Shown here one piece after another: positions 1 to 12,400 of a DNA stretch of 64,000 nt (position 1 is its first letter; each line of letters starts with the position of its first letter). The translations under genes and the position numbers were made by a program. The stretch covers positions 1,006,777 to 1,070,776 of the forward strand of contig SIJG01000036.1 of assembly GCA_023374025.1 (NCBI GenBank), written 5' to 3'. Source of the DNA: Heterodera schachtii. Taxonomy: Eukaryota > Nematoda > Chromadorea > Rhabditida > Heteroderidae. The notes beneath the pieces are model-generated. The model worked only from the letters and a program-made list of their open reading frames with translations. It was not told the origin of the DNA and searched no databases.

Positions 1-425
1 TTCGCGGCCTCGCAGTATTCTCTTGGAATTTTCTTATGGCACAACATTCTTAGCAATTTCTTGTTTCTTCTTGTTCATTGTCATTTCTTAAACACCCTCG
101 GCATTCCAATTACTGGGACTTATCTCAGCAATTCTTCTGCATTCCAATCACCGGGATTCAACCTTCCGACATGCAAATCACTGGGACTTGACCTTAACAA
201 TTCTACGGCATTTCTATGACCTGGACACAACCCCCCCCCCCCAGCATCCCAATCACTGGAACTTAATTCATTAGCATAACAATCATCTGAACTAATCGCA
301 CCGATTATTCTGCATCCCAATCGCCAAGATTCAATCATCCAGCATTCCAATCACTGGGACTCAATTCTCCGGCTTTCGAATCACTGGGATCAACCTCAGC
401 AAATTTCTTCAGCATTTTTAGTTTT
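1..425. repeat. Degenerate tandem repeat, CAATCACTGGGACT-type unit
   Basis: The motif CCAATCACTGGGACT recurs imperfectly about eight times (near 105, 143, 173, 250, 278, 317, 345 and 375), separated by 25-75 bases of variable sequence. A C-homopolymer lies at 229-241. Short open frames across this stretch follow the repeat and show no protein character. The repeat probably continues to the left of the window. Confidence 0.6.
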
Positions 426-449
426 TATGTGCCTTGGGATGTTGAACCG

Positions 450-760
450 TTGGGGAAGGCTCGGCCGCGCTGCCTCGTACGGGGCGCGCGACCCCAACCG
501 CCCCCCCCCCCTCACCCATTACGGACGAAACCCAACTCGTACTATTATGTGGTAAATATAGAAACAGAAAAAAGCGAGACAGCGTTAAGTCATCAGAGAA
601 CAGAGAAAAAAAGATACTCTAAAATAGTACGAGTTGGGTTTTTACCACCCATTACATCAATTTTCTGCGCCAAAGATACTCACTCGGCCGCTTCGCGGCC
701 TCGTACGGGGGCCTTCGGCCCCCCTCACCAATTTGCGCAGAAAAAATATGCAAAAGCATA
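450..760. repeat. GC-rich hairpin cluster inside AT-rich DNA
   Basis: Several self-complementary GC blocks lie here: GGCCGCTTCGCGGCC (near 688-702) and GGGGCCTTCGGCCCC (near 708-722) can each form a tight TTCG-loop hairpin, and a related degraded copy lies at 459-500. A longer inverted pair, AACCCAACTCGTACTATT at about 530-547 and its complement at about 622-640, flanks them, and TTTTCTGCGC (661-670) pairs with GCGCAGAAAA (737-746). Similar TTCG hairpins recur at 29895-30075. It is probably a non-autonomous mobile or satellite-like repeat. No gene is seen. Confidence 0.55.
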
Positions 761-987
761 ATTTATAGCCCTAATAATCATTAACACAAACGAAAAACAA
801 ACTTTTGAAAAAATGGCAAAACAAACTTTTCATTTTTCAAATCATTTTTTAACGCAAAACAAATACAAAACGCCACGCCAATTCAAACCATGGCGGATAC
901 ATACAGACCAGAGGAGAGAAAGGGATTTATGATTTTTTTCTCGTGTAAATTTGAAAATTTTTCTGACTGCTCAAAAGTTCAATCTTT

Positions 988-1066
988 AGGGGTGTATTTT
1001 CAACTCTCGCCTCTCGTCCCAAAAAACGAGAGGCGAGAGATGAGAGGCGAGAGTTGTCACACCCCT
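988..1066. mobile_element. 79-bp palindromic MITE-like element
   Basis: The sequence starts AGGGGTGT and ends ACACCCCT. Almost its whole length is self-complementary through CAACTCTCGCCTCTCG and repeated CGAGAGGCGAGAG blocks, so it folds into one long hairpin. I see no clear target-site duplication. Confidence 0.5.
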
Positions 1067-4000
1067 GATACAGACGGTCTTCTTTATTATATAGCATATG
1101 ACACCAATTATTAAAAAAAGGAGATGATGGAGGGAAAGGCACAAAAGTGAGATTTAGGAGTATGACAGAAAGCATGAGTTTAAATAGAAATATTCCAAAT
1201 ATAAAAGTAAGTAACAAAATATTAATAAAAGGGTAAAGACTTTGCCAGGAATTGAGCATTGATGAAAAATACAGAAAATAATGCTAAAATCACATAAGAA
1301 AAACAATAATTTGCATAAATATAAAAAGCCCATGAAAAGGATTCTAATAAATATTCAAATGGACAAATAAATTAAAAATTGAAAAATTAAAAATGCCAAA
1401 ATAGCAAATAAAAGGCAAATTCAATTTTTTAAAATCAAAAAATAGAAATAACAATAGAAAAGAATTTTATTAAAAAGACAACCTACTAAAATGGGATAGA
1501 AAATTTTTTAATATCATTAAAATAAAAATGGACTTACTAAAAATAACAGCCCGAAAAATAATTATAAATTAAATTTTATTTCAACATCATAAAAAATAAA
1601 ATTTTTTACAATTTATAAGATAAAATGGCCAACACAAATACACGGACATATCACTCCAAATATACGAGAATTAAAAAAAAGCATTAATAAATTTTATGCA
1701 CAAAAAAAGCAACAAAAAATAGAGAATTTTGTTTAATAATTAATATTATATATCATATTCAAAGTCGTCATGACATACTCAAATATCAATTGTCTCAAAG
1801 GATGAGACCAAGAATTGAAAGAAAATAAGAAATTTAACTTCATTAAAATATTTGTTTAAAATAAATTAACACTAATTGAAAATAAATCAATATAAAAATA
1901 AAAAGAGAAATATTTATACAAAATCATAAAATTTAATCAACTCCATATTATCATGAAACGAACGTACTATTTGTTACATGAATTTAAATAAATTAATATT
2001 TATTGTTAAAGCAAATAGCATATATTTATTTAATTATTAGTTTTTTGTTAATAAAAAACGAATAATATAAACATATGAAAAGGGATAAGGAGAAACAAAG
2101 AAACAAGGCAAATTAATTAATTCATATTATTTCACTATAAAAATTTAAACAAAGTTGTATTTTCAAAATGAAATTTTAAAAATTAAATCATTGAAAAGAA
2201 AAATTTAATTAATTAATATTTTGATTAAAAAAATAAGATTTATTAAACTTGATTAAAAAATACAAAATTAAATACAACAAACGGATTCTATTAGGGGTTA
2301 TTTCAGTCCAACAATACTTCTTTTTGCATTTTAATGGCCTTTCTCATTAATGATCCTCCCCCCGCCCACCATTTTTTCACCCGTTCGACGGTGGCAACAT
2401 TCCATTACATTGATACTTTAATGATGAATTACCGTAAATACTGTAAAAAATACATGCTTAAATACCTGAGTCTCGTTTTTGAAATTGTCACCATTTTTGC
2501 TGAATGGAGTTTGGGTGAAGAATAAGTGGCTTTAATTCCCACATTTCATCCATTTAATTTTTTATTATTCTTCCGTTTAAATCCATTAATTCAACAAAAT
2601 TATTTTTATAGGAAAATAGTATTTTTAATCACTTTTAGTTCAATGGTTTATTACTCAAAATTTCTATAATTTATCTTTCATATCAAAGAAGGGGATTTAA
2701 CATTTTTTTACAGTTACTTTAAGAGGAATTTAATGGAATTAATAACAAAATAATTTTTAAATGTAATAAAAATGAGCAAATAATTATGAAATCAAAGCAA
2801 AATTAACCTTTTCAACTAATAAATTAAAAATCGAATTAACAAAATTCAATTTAAAATTAATAAAATTAAAGAAAGCCAATAGGAAAAGAAACAAGAAAAG
2901 GTAAAAAAAAATTATTATTGCTATCGAAAACCATTAATATTACGAAAAATGGTCGTACAATTAAAACTATGCTCTAAAAAAGAAATTCTTCTTAATTTTA
3001 AACCTTAAAAATACACAAAAAATATAATTTATCAAAATTAATAAGACAAATAACTAATGCACATGAGAAAATAACCATACCACTTCACCAAGCAACAAAC
3101 ACTAATTGATTCGACGACATTTGTTAAAACAACAAATAATAATTAAAAATTAATTCAAGCAAATTCATTAAAACCATATCTTGAAGTTTTATATATAATA
3201 ATAAAGAAAGAAAAAAATGAAAAACAAAGCAAATACATTTTTTTAAAAATTATGATTATTAAATTAAATTATTATGAGAAATAAAAAAGAAAATAAAAAA
3301 TAATTATGTAATTGAAAAGCACAAATATATTAATTAATAAACAAAACCAATTGAATTGACAATTATTAAAACAAAAGCAAAAATTTGAAACAATTCATTT
3401 ACGAAAAAATAATTAGGGAAAACCTAACTAATTAAAATAAATAAATTTTTGTTTTCTTTTCATTATTTAATATTATGAATTTCATATAAATGCTTATAAT
3501 ATAGAACGTAATGAAAAAACGCTGCGTCAAACCAATGCGAAAATATACCATTTAATTTGATAATACGAAAATGCAAATTTTAATATAATTTTTGTTAAAA
3601 AATATTTCTATGTAATAATTGTATTAAAGATAGCTATCGAAAAACATTAAATTAATTATCGGAATTTCTTTTTTTTAAATCCAAATTGCAAGATTTAAAA
3701 AATTTATTAATTTTTGTTTCTAATTTTATTTACAGTCAATAACTGAAACCGCATGAAATCATCTTGACAGTTTATTATTTCAGGTTTCATTACTGAAAAT
3801 TTTTTCTCATTATATTGTTATTTGCTCGATTTCCAGAGCGCAAAATTTTGAATGCTTCATATTAATTAATTTATTTTTTTCTTCTTACCAAAAATTTTGA
3901 CTTTATTTATAACTTTCAATGTTGTATTTTATGGGTTTTTACCTTAAATTTATTTGGATTTAAATTTATTTATTTTTAATTATTTATTGGTTTTCGATTT

Positions 4001-4756
4001 TTATAAATTTGAAAAATTTTAAAATTTCTTCTCAATCTAAAAGAGTCTAAAAATAATTCTGTAATACCTTATCTTATAATTAGGGACAAAAAGCATCAAT
4101 AAAGTTTCAATAATAATAGCATTTTTAAAATATAAAATACTTTAAAAAATGATTAATAAAACTTGGAATAAAGAAAGAAATTGAATAAATGAAACCGCAA
4201 TAAATAATGTTACTGCTAATGATTTAATTTGTTTTATGGCGAACAACTTTATTTTATTTTATTTTATATACATTTTGTTAAGGCACCTCCTTATCCAAAG
4301 ATAGTAAACAATTTTTGTTACCATGAGAGTAAAAAAGAAAAAGAATAAAACATTGACTCTGAATTAAAAAAATAAATCATAAAAATTAAAAAACAAAGTT
4401 TTCATAATAAAAATTCTTAAGAATATTTAGGTATTATGAATTTGATAAATTTATAGTTTGACAAGAAAAATAAGAATAAATTCAAGTAATAAAAAAGAAA
4501 AAATGAATAATATTTAAGATAAAAGTTAGTTTTTTGGTTTTAAAAAAACACAAAAATAGGTGCTAAAAATGCGAAAATAGGTGTCAAAAACTTTCAAATT
4601 TAGAGGCGTTAAATGACAAAATTTGTTCAAAAAAAATTTAAAATTAAACCAATCAGTATTGAGATATACAGTTTAAAAATTTAAATTTTTTTATTGTTTC
4701 ATTTCTTTAAGTAATTAATTACATAAATCTACTCAATGGCTTTTTTGTCTGATTCT

Positions 4757-5156
4757 CTTTAAATCGTTAATAACAATTTTATTTGAACATTTTTGTGCCC
4801 ATTTAACGCCTCTTTTTCGATTTTTTAATAAAGAATTTTAATGTTAAAATATTTTTTAAATTAAACTTAGTCAACAAAATACAAAGAATAAAATGAGATA
4901 AAAATTTAAGTTGCTTCAAATGATAAATGCATTTTTTATATTTTAAGAATTCTATAAGTAATTAAAAATTATTTTTAACAATTTATTTTTTAATACTTTA
5001 AATGCATTTAATACATATTATTTTGCTCATTTTTAAATTTTTCTACATTTTTTTTCTTTAAATTGTTATTATTTTTTTATAAATTGCTGCTATTGTCAGA
5101 AATTCATTTATCAGTTGAAACAATGTTCAAATAAAATTATTATTAACGATTTAAAG
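4757..5156. repeat. Inverted repeat pair, MITE candidate
   Basis: A left arm at about 4757-4793 (contains AAATCGTTAATAACAATTTT) is matched by its reverse complement at about 5121-5156 with only a few differences. The ~330-bp interior is AT-rich and non-coding. It may be a decayed non-autonomous transposon. Terminal duplications were not identified. Confidence 0.4.
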
Positions 5157-6449
5157 AGTTATTATTTAATATTTTAATTCTGTGGCGAAATACTAAATTA
5201 TACTAAATTTAACTGGTAAATTAAAAATTTATTTATTGGATAATTTTTTTTAAACTGTATAAATTATAAAATTCGGACTTTTTTAATGCTAAATTTTTCC
5301 AACATAATATTTTTTTGTTTTTAATTATTCGGGCGCATTTATTTTTTATAAGCATATTAAAAGATTATATTAATTTTTGATTGGAAACTATGTTAATAAA
5401 CAGAGTGCTTGAATTCTATAAATATTTTATTATTTTTTTCTTTTATATTTTAAAATAATTGCGTATTTCGAGTAGCCATATTTCATTCATTTTCTATTTT
5501 TAATAATTAATATTGGAATAAAATAATTAAACTTTCAAAAACGCATTTATTTTAAATTAATATTTTGGTTAATTATTTATTATTGTCTCGAATATATTTA
5601 TATAAAAATGTTCATGTTACAATATTTACAATTTCATATTTTTATTTGATAGTTTTTTAAATTTATAAATTTGTTAACATATACAATGGCTTTTTTTCGG
5701 TTTTTTGTTTTGATATTTAATTTTTACTTTCAAATTCTCGAATAAACTTACAAAATAAAGAAATCGATAACTAAGAATTTTTGCAATTGTAAAATTTTTT
5801 ATAATAATTTAGTTTAAAAAAATAAGAAACTTTTTTATAATAATTTAGTTTAAAAATAAGAAAAATAAACTAATAATTACTATTTTTCAATTAACAATTT
5901 GTTTTTTTTAAATATCAATAATTAAAATAAATACGGAGCAAATTACCCAAAAATATTTTTTATTAAAAAAAAATAACCACATAAAATTTAACCAAAAATA
6001 ACAAATGATGAAATAACTTAATTAGCAAAATATTACTTCAGTTTTTTATTAAATTTATTTAATTTTTCTACCAAAAAATTAATATTAAAAATAAGAAGGA
6101 AAAAGGTGCTAATATTTTTTAATATTTCATTATCAGTAATTAAAAAATCATATATAAAAAATAATAAATAATACAAAATAAATTTTAAATTCACAATATA
6201 AAATCAAAACCGTCGCCTAAATCATTACGAATAAGAATATTTAGCAGAAAATATCTTATGATATAATATACAATCTAATGAATTTCTAAGATTTTTGATT
6301 TAAGCAATAAATTTATAGATTCACATTATAGAAATTGATTGTATGAAAGGCAGTAGCCGATTGAATGTTAAAGTAACAAATGATGCAAATAACCTAATTA
6401 GCCAAATATTACTTTCAGCTTTTATTAGATTTTTTAATTTACGTTTAAT

Positions 6450-6700
6450 CAGCAAATATTTCTATTGAAAAATAAATTTATTTCATGAGAATGTGAAACA
6501 ATGCCGACTCTTCAGGAGGATTTTGCACCGGCATTTGCCATTTTTTAAATCCAATTAGGCATAAAAAACGATAAAAATAATATAGCAAAAATTGCAATAA
6601 AAATAAGAAAAACAAGAGAATTGCGATTGTTTTATTTTGGATTTAAATCGTAATTAAAGGAGGAAAAAGATCTTAATATTTCTTAATACATTTTATTTTA
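6450..6700. repeat. Dispersed repeat copy, partner at 35630-35870
   Basis: The block running through AATAAATTTATTTCATGAGA, GGCATTTGCCATTTT and a downstream GGAGGAAAAAGATCTTAATATT segment reappears at 35630-35870 in the same orientation with moderate divergence. A piece of its 3' part is also at 6067-6120. It is an interspersed repeat of unknown class with no coding capacity. Confidence 0.45.
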
Positions 6701-8207
6701 GGTTTTTACTAACATTAATAATAAAAATAAAATAAAATAAATAATAATAATAAAAATAAAAATATTTAAAATTTTTTATTTATTAATAGGACCGAAACAC
6801 ATTAATGAAATTCAATTATATATTTACCAATACTAAAGTTAATTTAAATACAAATTCACTTTAAAAAAGCTATTCAATATTAAATTTAACTGTTCTATAA
6901 AAGGAAATAACAAAGCAACTATGCTGTAAAACATTTGTGTCTTTAAGAAATAAACTATTTCTTATTATGGTTAAAAGATTTTTAAAAAGAAACTTAATAA
7001 AAGATAAACAAATTAATTAAATTTAAAAATATCACTAAATGACTATTTTATTAAAAAATTTAAATCTTTTAAAATATTGTTCAAAGAAAAAAGACAATTA
7101 AATTAAACTTATTTTAAAAAGAAAAAGTCTATATAATTATTAATAAGAAGAAACAATAATTTAATTGAAGGAACCTGCTAACCGAACATCGAAACAAACA
7201 TCGCTATTTCACCATGAATATAAATAAATAAATTGTTGAATCAAAAATAAAATTAATCAGAAATAATATTATAAATATATAATTTTTAAAAAGAGCATTA
7301 TCGAAAATATTATCTAATAAAATTCTTTTTTAAGGAAATAAGAGTTTAATGTTTATTTAAACTTATAATATGATCAATTTTAATATGCAAATAATATTTG
7401 TAAATCAATATCCATTAAATATATAGTTTAATATTCAATTCAAAGATCAAAGATTTTAAATAATAAACAAAATTTTTAAAAGGATTGAAAATTTTGAAAA
7501 AACAAAGAGTTATAATAAATAAAAAATAATAATATGACAAATACCAAACATTTCAAACATTAATGAATTAAAAAATTTTAAATATTTTTTTTTTGTTCAA
7601 CATGTTATTATTGCATCTAATTGATAATGTTTGATAATGTTTTGTCATTCTTTTTTTTTATTAATTTTGTACACTTAAAGAAATAAAGTGTTGACTCAAA
7701 AGTAAAAAAACAATAATAATTTAAATGAAATACATTTTTTAGTAAACTTAAAATTCTGAACAAAAATTCAACTTTCACTTCTTAATTAGTGATTTTATTT
7801 TTATATCATTTATTTAAAAAATAACAAAAACATAAAACCAAAATAAATATCAAAATAAATTGTTTTTTAAAAATAATATTCGAATATTCTCATATAAAAA
7901 TTAAATGCTTCATAACAAGTCAAAACCAAAATTCAAGAAAATTCCTTTTTTGCTGCTTGTGAGTGAAAAAAAAATTTATTAACAGTGAATTATTCAAAAA
8001 GGAAGATTAAAATTATTTTATTTTCTTGAAATATTTCCATTAAATGTTCATTTTTTACATAAAATAGGCTCATGAAAAATTGTTAGATTATATTATTATT
8101 GAAATATTTTATTATAATCATTTAAAGTCTATTATGGTTTTTGTTTAAAAAATGGTTTAATATATTTCTGGATTTATCAAACAGTGAGATGATGTAAGCG
8201 GTGCTAT

Positions 8208-9457
8208 GTCGAAGCACGAAAAGTGCAAGGTTGGGCGAAGCACGAAAAAGTGCAAAGTGATCAAATTAAATCAAAATAATTATTAATAAATTAAAAGCAA
8301 AATAATTATTAATAAATTAAAAGCAAAATAATTATTAATAAATTAAAAGCAAAATAATTATTTTAAATAATAATAATTATAATCTACTTAATTAATACGT
8401 TTATTTTATAATATTTTTAAATCTCAATAAAACTAACATTTATAGTTTTCTCATTTTTTATTAAAACAAAAAATCAGTGAGAGACTTTCAGAGAGATGGG
8501 GTCATTTCAGTACAGAAAATTGTATTAATAAATAATTTAATTATTTTAAATGTATTTTTAAAATATTTTTCCATATTGGTTCAAGGCAATAAAATCCATC
8601 AATATATTTTTTGCCCATTAAGTGGTTTGCACTTTTATTTTTATTCACAATTGTATTTTTATATAAGCTGTTTTGCCATGCCAACCGACCACTTTTTAAC
8701 GAAAAATAGGAAAAGCCGACGAAAGGAAAGCAAATGCTAATTAAAGAAATTTATCTCGATCTTAATTTTTTCTTCTCTTTTAAAAATTTTTGCATTTATC
8801 TGTATTTATTAAAACAATTTTCTGTACTGAAATGACCCCATCTCTCTGAAAGTCTCTCACTGATTTTTGTTTTAATAAAAAATGAGAAAACTTTAAATGT
8901 TAGTTTTATTGAGATTTAAAAATATATAAAATAAGCGTATTAATTAAGTAGATTATTATTTTTATTATTTAAAATAATTATTTTGCTTTTAATTTATTAA
9001 TAATTATTTTGCTTTTAATTTATTAATAATTATTTTGATTTAATTTGGTCACTTTGCACTTTTTCGTGCTTCGCCCAACCTTGCACTTTTTCGTGCTTCG
9101 CCCAACCTTGCACTTTTTCGTGCTTCGCCCAACCTTGCACTTTTTCGTGCTTCGCCCAACCTTGCACTTTTTCGTGCTTCGCCCAACCTTGCACTTTTTC
9201 GTGCTTCGCCTCGCCCAACCTTGCACTTTTTCGTGCTTCGCCCAACCTTGCACTTTTTCGTGCTTCGCCCAACCTTGCACTTTTTCGTGCTTCGCCCAAC
9301 CTTGCACTTTTTCGTGCTTCGCCCAACCTTGCACTTTTTCGTGCTTCGCCCAACCTTGCACTTTTTCGTGCTTCGCCCAACCTTGCACTTTTTCGTGCTT
9401 CGCCCAACCTTGCACTTTTTCGTGCTTCGCCCAACCTTGCACTTTTCGTGCTTCGAC
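8208..9457. mobile_element. Foldback-type element with minisatellite arm
   Basis: Two long inverted arms, 8208-8535 and 8799-9457, share GTCGAAGCACGAAAAGTGCA at their outer ends and a near-identical block containing GAGAGACTTTCAGAGAGATG at their inner ends. The right arm carries about fifteen tandem 27-bp units (9053-9450); the left arm keeps only about two. Long inverted repeats with internal tandem units resemble Drosophila Foldback elements in architecture; no relationship is claimed. The ~260-bp centre has no convincing gene. Open frames through the 27-bp units exist only because 27 is a multiple of three. Confidence 0.65.
9053..9450. repeat. 27-bp minisatellite, ~15 units
   Basis: The unit is TTGCACTTTTTCGTGCTTCG followed by CCCAACC. 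Units are almost identical, apart from one with a five-base CGCCT-type insertion near 9208 and a shortened last unit. Each unit contains the small inverted motif GCACTTTTTCGTGC. Confidence 0.85.
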
Positions 9458-12400
9458 TCAGCACGGATGTGAGCGATGAAAAGTTCCTTGTAATATGAAA
9501 TAAAATAATGAATAAAAAAAATGATTGCGCCTCAGATCGATGAAATTCTGGGAGCAGATGACATGATGAATAAATTAAAAAATGATAAAATCAATTAGAT
9601 TAAATGCTAATATTACATAATAATTAAATCATAAAAATAAAACGATAAAAAAATTATATGATTAAAAAACTTTGAATTAAATTAAAAAGAATGAAACAAC
9701 AAGCCAACGTTAAAATTAAAACATATTCACTTTGAAAACTTATTACTATTAAATTTATTTATTTATTATTATTATTTTTTTTTAAAAACACATATCTGAA
9801 TTGGCGCCTTGAAATACGAAAAATTCATGAATATTTTATATTTGTTAATTAAACAGATTATATCTGATTATAATGTATAATGTAATTTTATATTTTCCTT
9901 GAATACATTATTTCTAGAAAAATTTTTCCTTGCTAATTTTTTATTTATTTTGAAAATTTTTTGATAAATTATTAAATTATTTTCAGAATATACATAGTAA
10001 AAAAATATTCAAAAATTTTATTTATAGGAAATATTTTTTCTTAAAATTTAAAATGGCTCTTTCACAATTTGATCAAAAAATTGGATTTAAAAAGAGATAG
10101 AAAATTTCAAGTACATATTTATTAATTCTTGTATGTTTTAATTCTAAAATAATATCAGTTATAATTAACTTTTTGCATTTTATATATACGCGAAAATGTA
10201 AATAATGCAGTTTATATTTATAAACAGTTTTTTTTCTTATTTCGCCACTTTTAATAAAGATTTGTTAATTTATCAATTTTTAGAAATTCTTTCTATTAAT
10301 GATTTATTTATATTAATCTATTTGATTTTCCATAGTTTTTCTTTAATTAATTATTTTCTGATACTTTTATATAAATTGTTTGAATAAAAATAAATTTTGG
10401 TATGGTGTAGCAACGCAAAGTTACCAGAAGAAAAGCAAGCGGCATTAGAACGGATCATGTCGAATCATTTTATGTTTTTTAAAAATAATTTCATTACTTT
10501 ATTCATGAATAAACTATATAATGAAATGATAAAATTGCAGTAAAACAAAAACTATTAAAATATAATAATTTTTTTTTCAAACCTAAAATCATATTTATTT
10601 AAGTACTAAATAAATAAAGCTTCGTAAAATAAAAGACCCAATATGCAAAATTTGTTTTTTTTGCTCGTGGTTTTTTCTTATTTTAAGTTCCTGGCTTTTC
10701 GCAAAAACGTCGGCGCCAAAAAGACCTGGGGCCTTTCATATTCGAGTGCATCTTTTCAAGAGAATTCATTAAAAACAAATACCTAATTGAGAATCAAAAA
10801 AATGTAATTTATATTTTTTACTATAAATTTATCACGATAATTTTATAAAATAAGGAAAGAAAATAAACACTAAAAATATAAAATGAAAGCAAAAAAAATT
10901 GAAGAAAAATTTAGATAATGAAAAGTAATAGAAAAAATATTAAGACTAAAAAGGATATAAATTCATCAAATTATGTGATTTTCTTTGAAAAAACCAATGA
11001 ATTATACTGTAAGGGAATGCTTTTGTAAATTTATTTTATTTAAGACATTAAAATTTATAAATTAAAAATTAGGTATCATAATTATATTCTTATTTAAAGG
11101 TAGTAAGTAATTAAATTTTCATCCAATTTACATTTTACGCGCTGGAATAAAAATTATATTTAATGATCAAATTATTAACAAAAAATAATAATAAAGTATT
11201 TAAATAACAAAAATCTATAAGAAAATAATTGTTTTAATTTATAAATTACAAAAAACTCAAAGTTAAAGATTATAATTAATTTATTAAATTAACATTTTAT
11301 TTTCATTTAAAATTTAATAATATTTATTGAAAATATGAAAATATAACCTTTTCAAAATAATTTTAAAAAGGTAAATATAAATATAATTTAATTAAAACTA
11401 TGTTTATTTGAATTTAATTTTAATTGATTTTAAAAACAACCTAAAAAATCAAAAAATATGCATAGAGTTTGCAAAACCACGCCCGAATTTATTGCCACGA
11501 AATAGGCCACAAAATTAAAAATATACTATGGAAATTTACTTAATGAATTTTGAATGAGTAAATAAAATCACATTTTTACATAAAAGCGAAATCTTCTGCT
11601 TGAAAATTAACGTTTATTTATTGAGGGACATTTACCATTACACAAGATCATTTTTTATGAAAAGAAATTGAAAAATGTGAATAAAAAATAAATTAAAATT
11701 ACAACAATTCATCGAAGGTATTATCATTGATTAAAGAAATAAAAAATATTTTAAAATATAATATCTACTATAAAATATTTTGAAAAATTAAAATTTCCAT
11801 GTAATTTAAATAACGCAATATCTTTCATCATAAATTTTAATAAACGAAAAAGAAAAATTATACAATATTTTTGAATTTTTCAAAACACTTGCAACATAAA
11901 AATTGAAAAAATGTGGGAAATAAAAATATTGATCATTCTGATTAGAATTTACAAGCTAAAAAAAAATTTAGCACTATATAATTATATAAAAAATATTTAA
12001 AAAATATTTCTGAAAAAATAAAATAATCAAGATTATAAAGTTGAAAATCATTTAAAATAATTATTCGAATTAAATAAAAAATTTTTTTAAAATAATAACC
12101 ATTAAAATTATTGACTTTTGCATAATTAATAAAAATGAAAAAAATAGATTTATATTAAACTAAAACGTTGAAAATGACATGCGTAAAACAAAAATATGTT
12201 AGTTTAATAAAAAATTATAACAGGTAATTGTCTATTATCATGTTATTGAGTATGGAACATGAGATTAATAAAATAATTAAACTAAAAACCCAAACATTTA
12301 TCTTAAGACTCAAAAAATGGAATTATATATTTTTGATTGAAGCAACACAATACCGTCATTTCCATTCAAAAGCAGTAACAAGTAAGAGAATATTATTTTA

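Larger units (their letters stand above)
1067..8207. other. AT-rich gene-free stretch
   Basis: No open frame with protein-like composition and no RNA gene is recognisable. The only structures I can support are the inverted pair at 4757-5156 and a dispersed repeat seen at 6067-6120 and 6450-6700, each listed separately. Plus-strand composition shifts from A-rich (1.1-3.7 kb) to T-rich (3.8-5.9 kb) and back, judged by eye. Confidence 0.5.

Noticed and set aside
8211..9457. CRISPR-like array (regular 27-bp units)
   Set aside because: Units are contiguous with no unique spacers, in a eukaryotic context.
9023..9479. Long overlapping open frames of 83-144 codons on both strands
   Set aside because: They are translations of a 27-bp minisatellite in several frames and have no independent protein signal.
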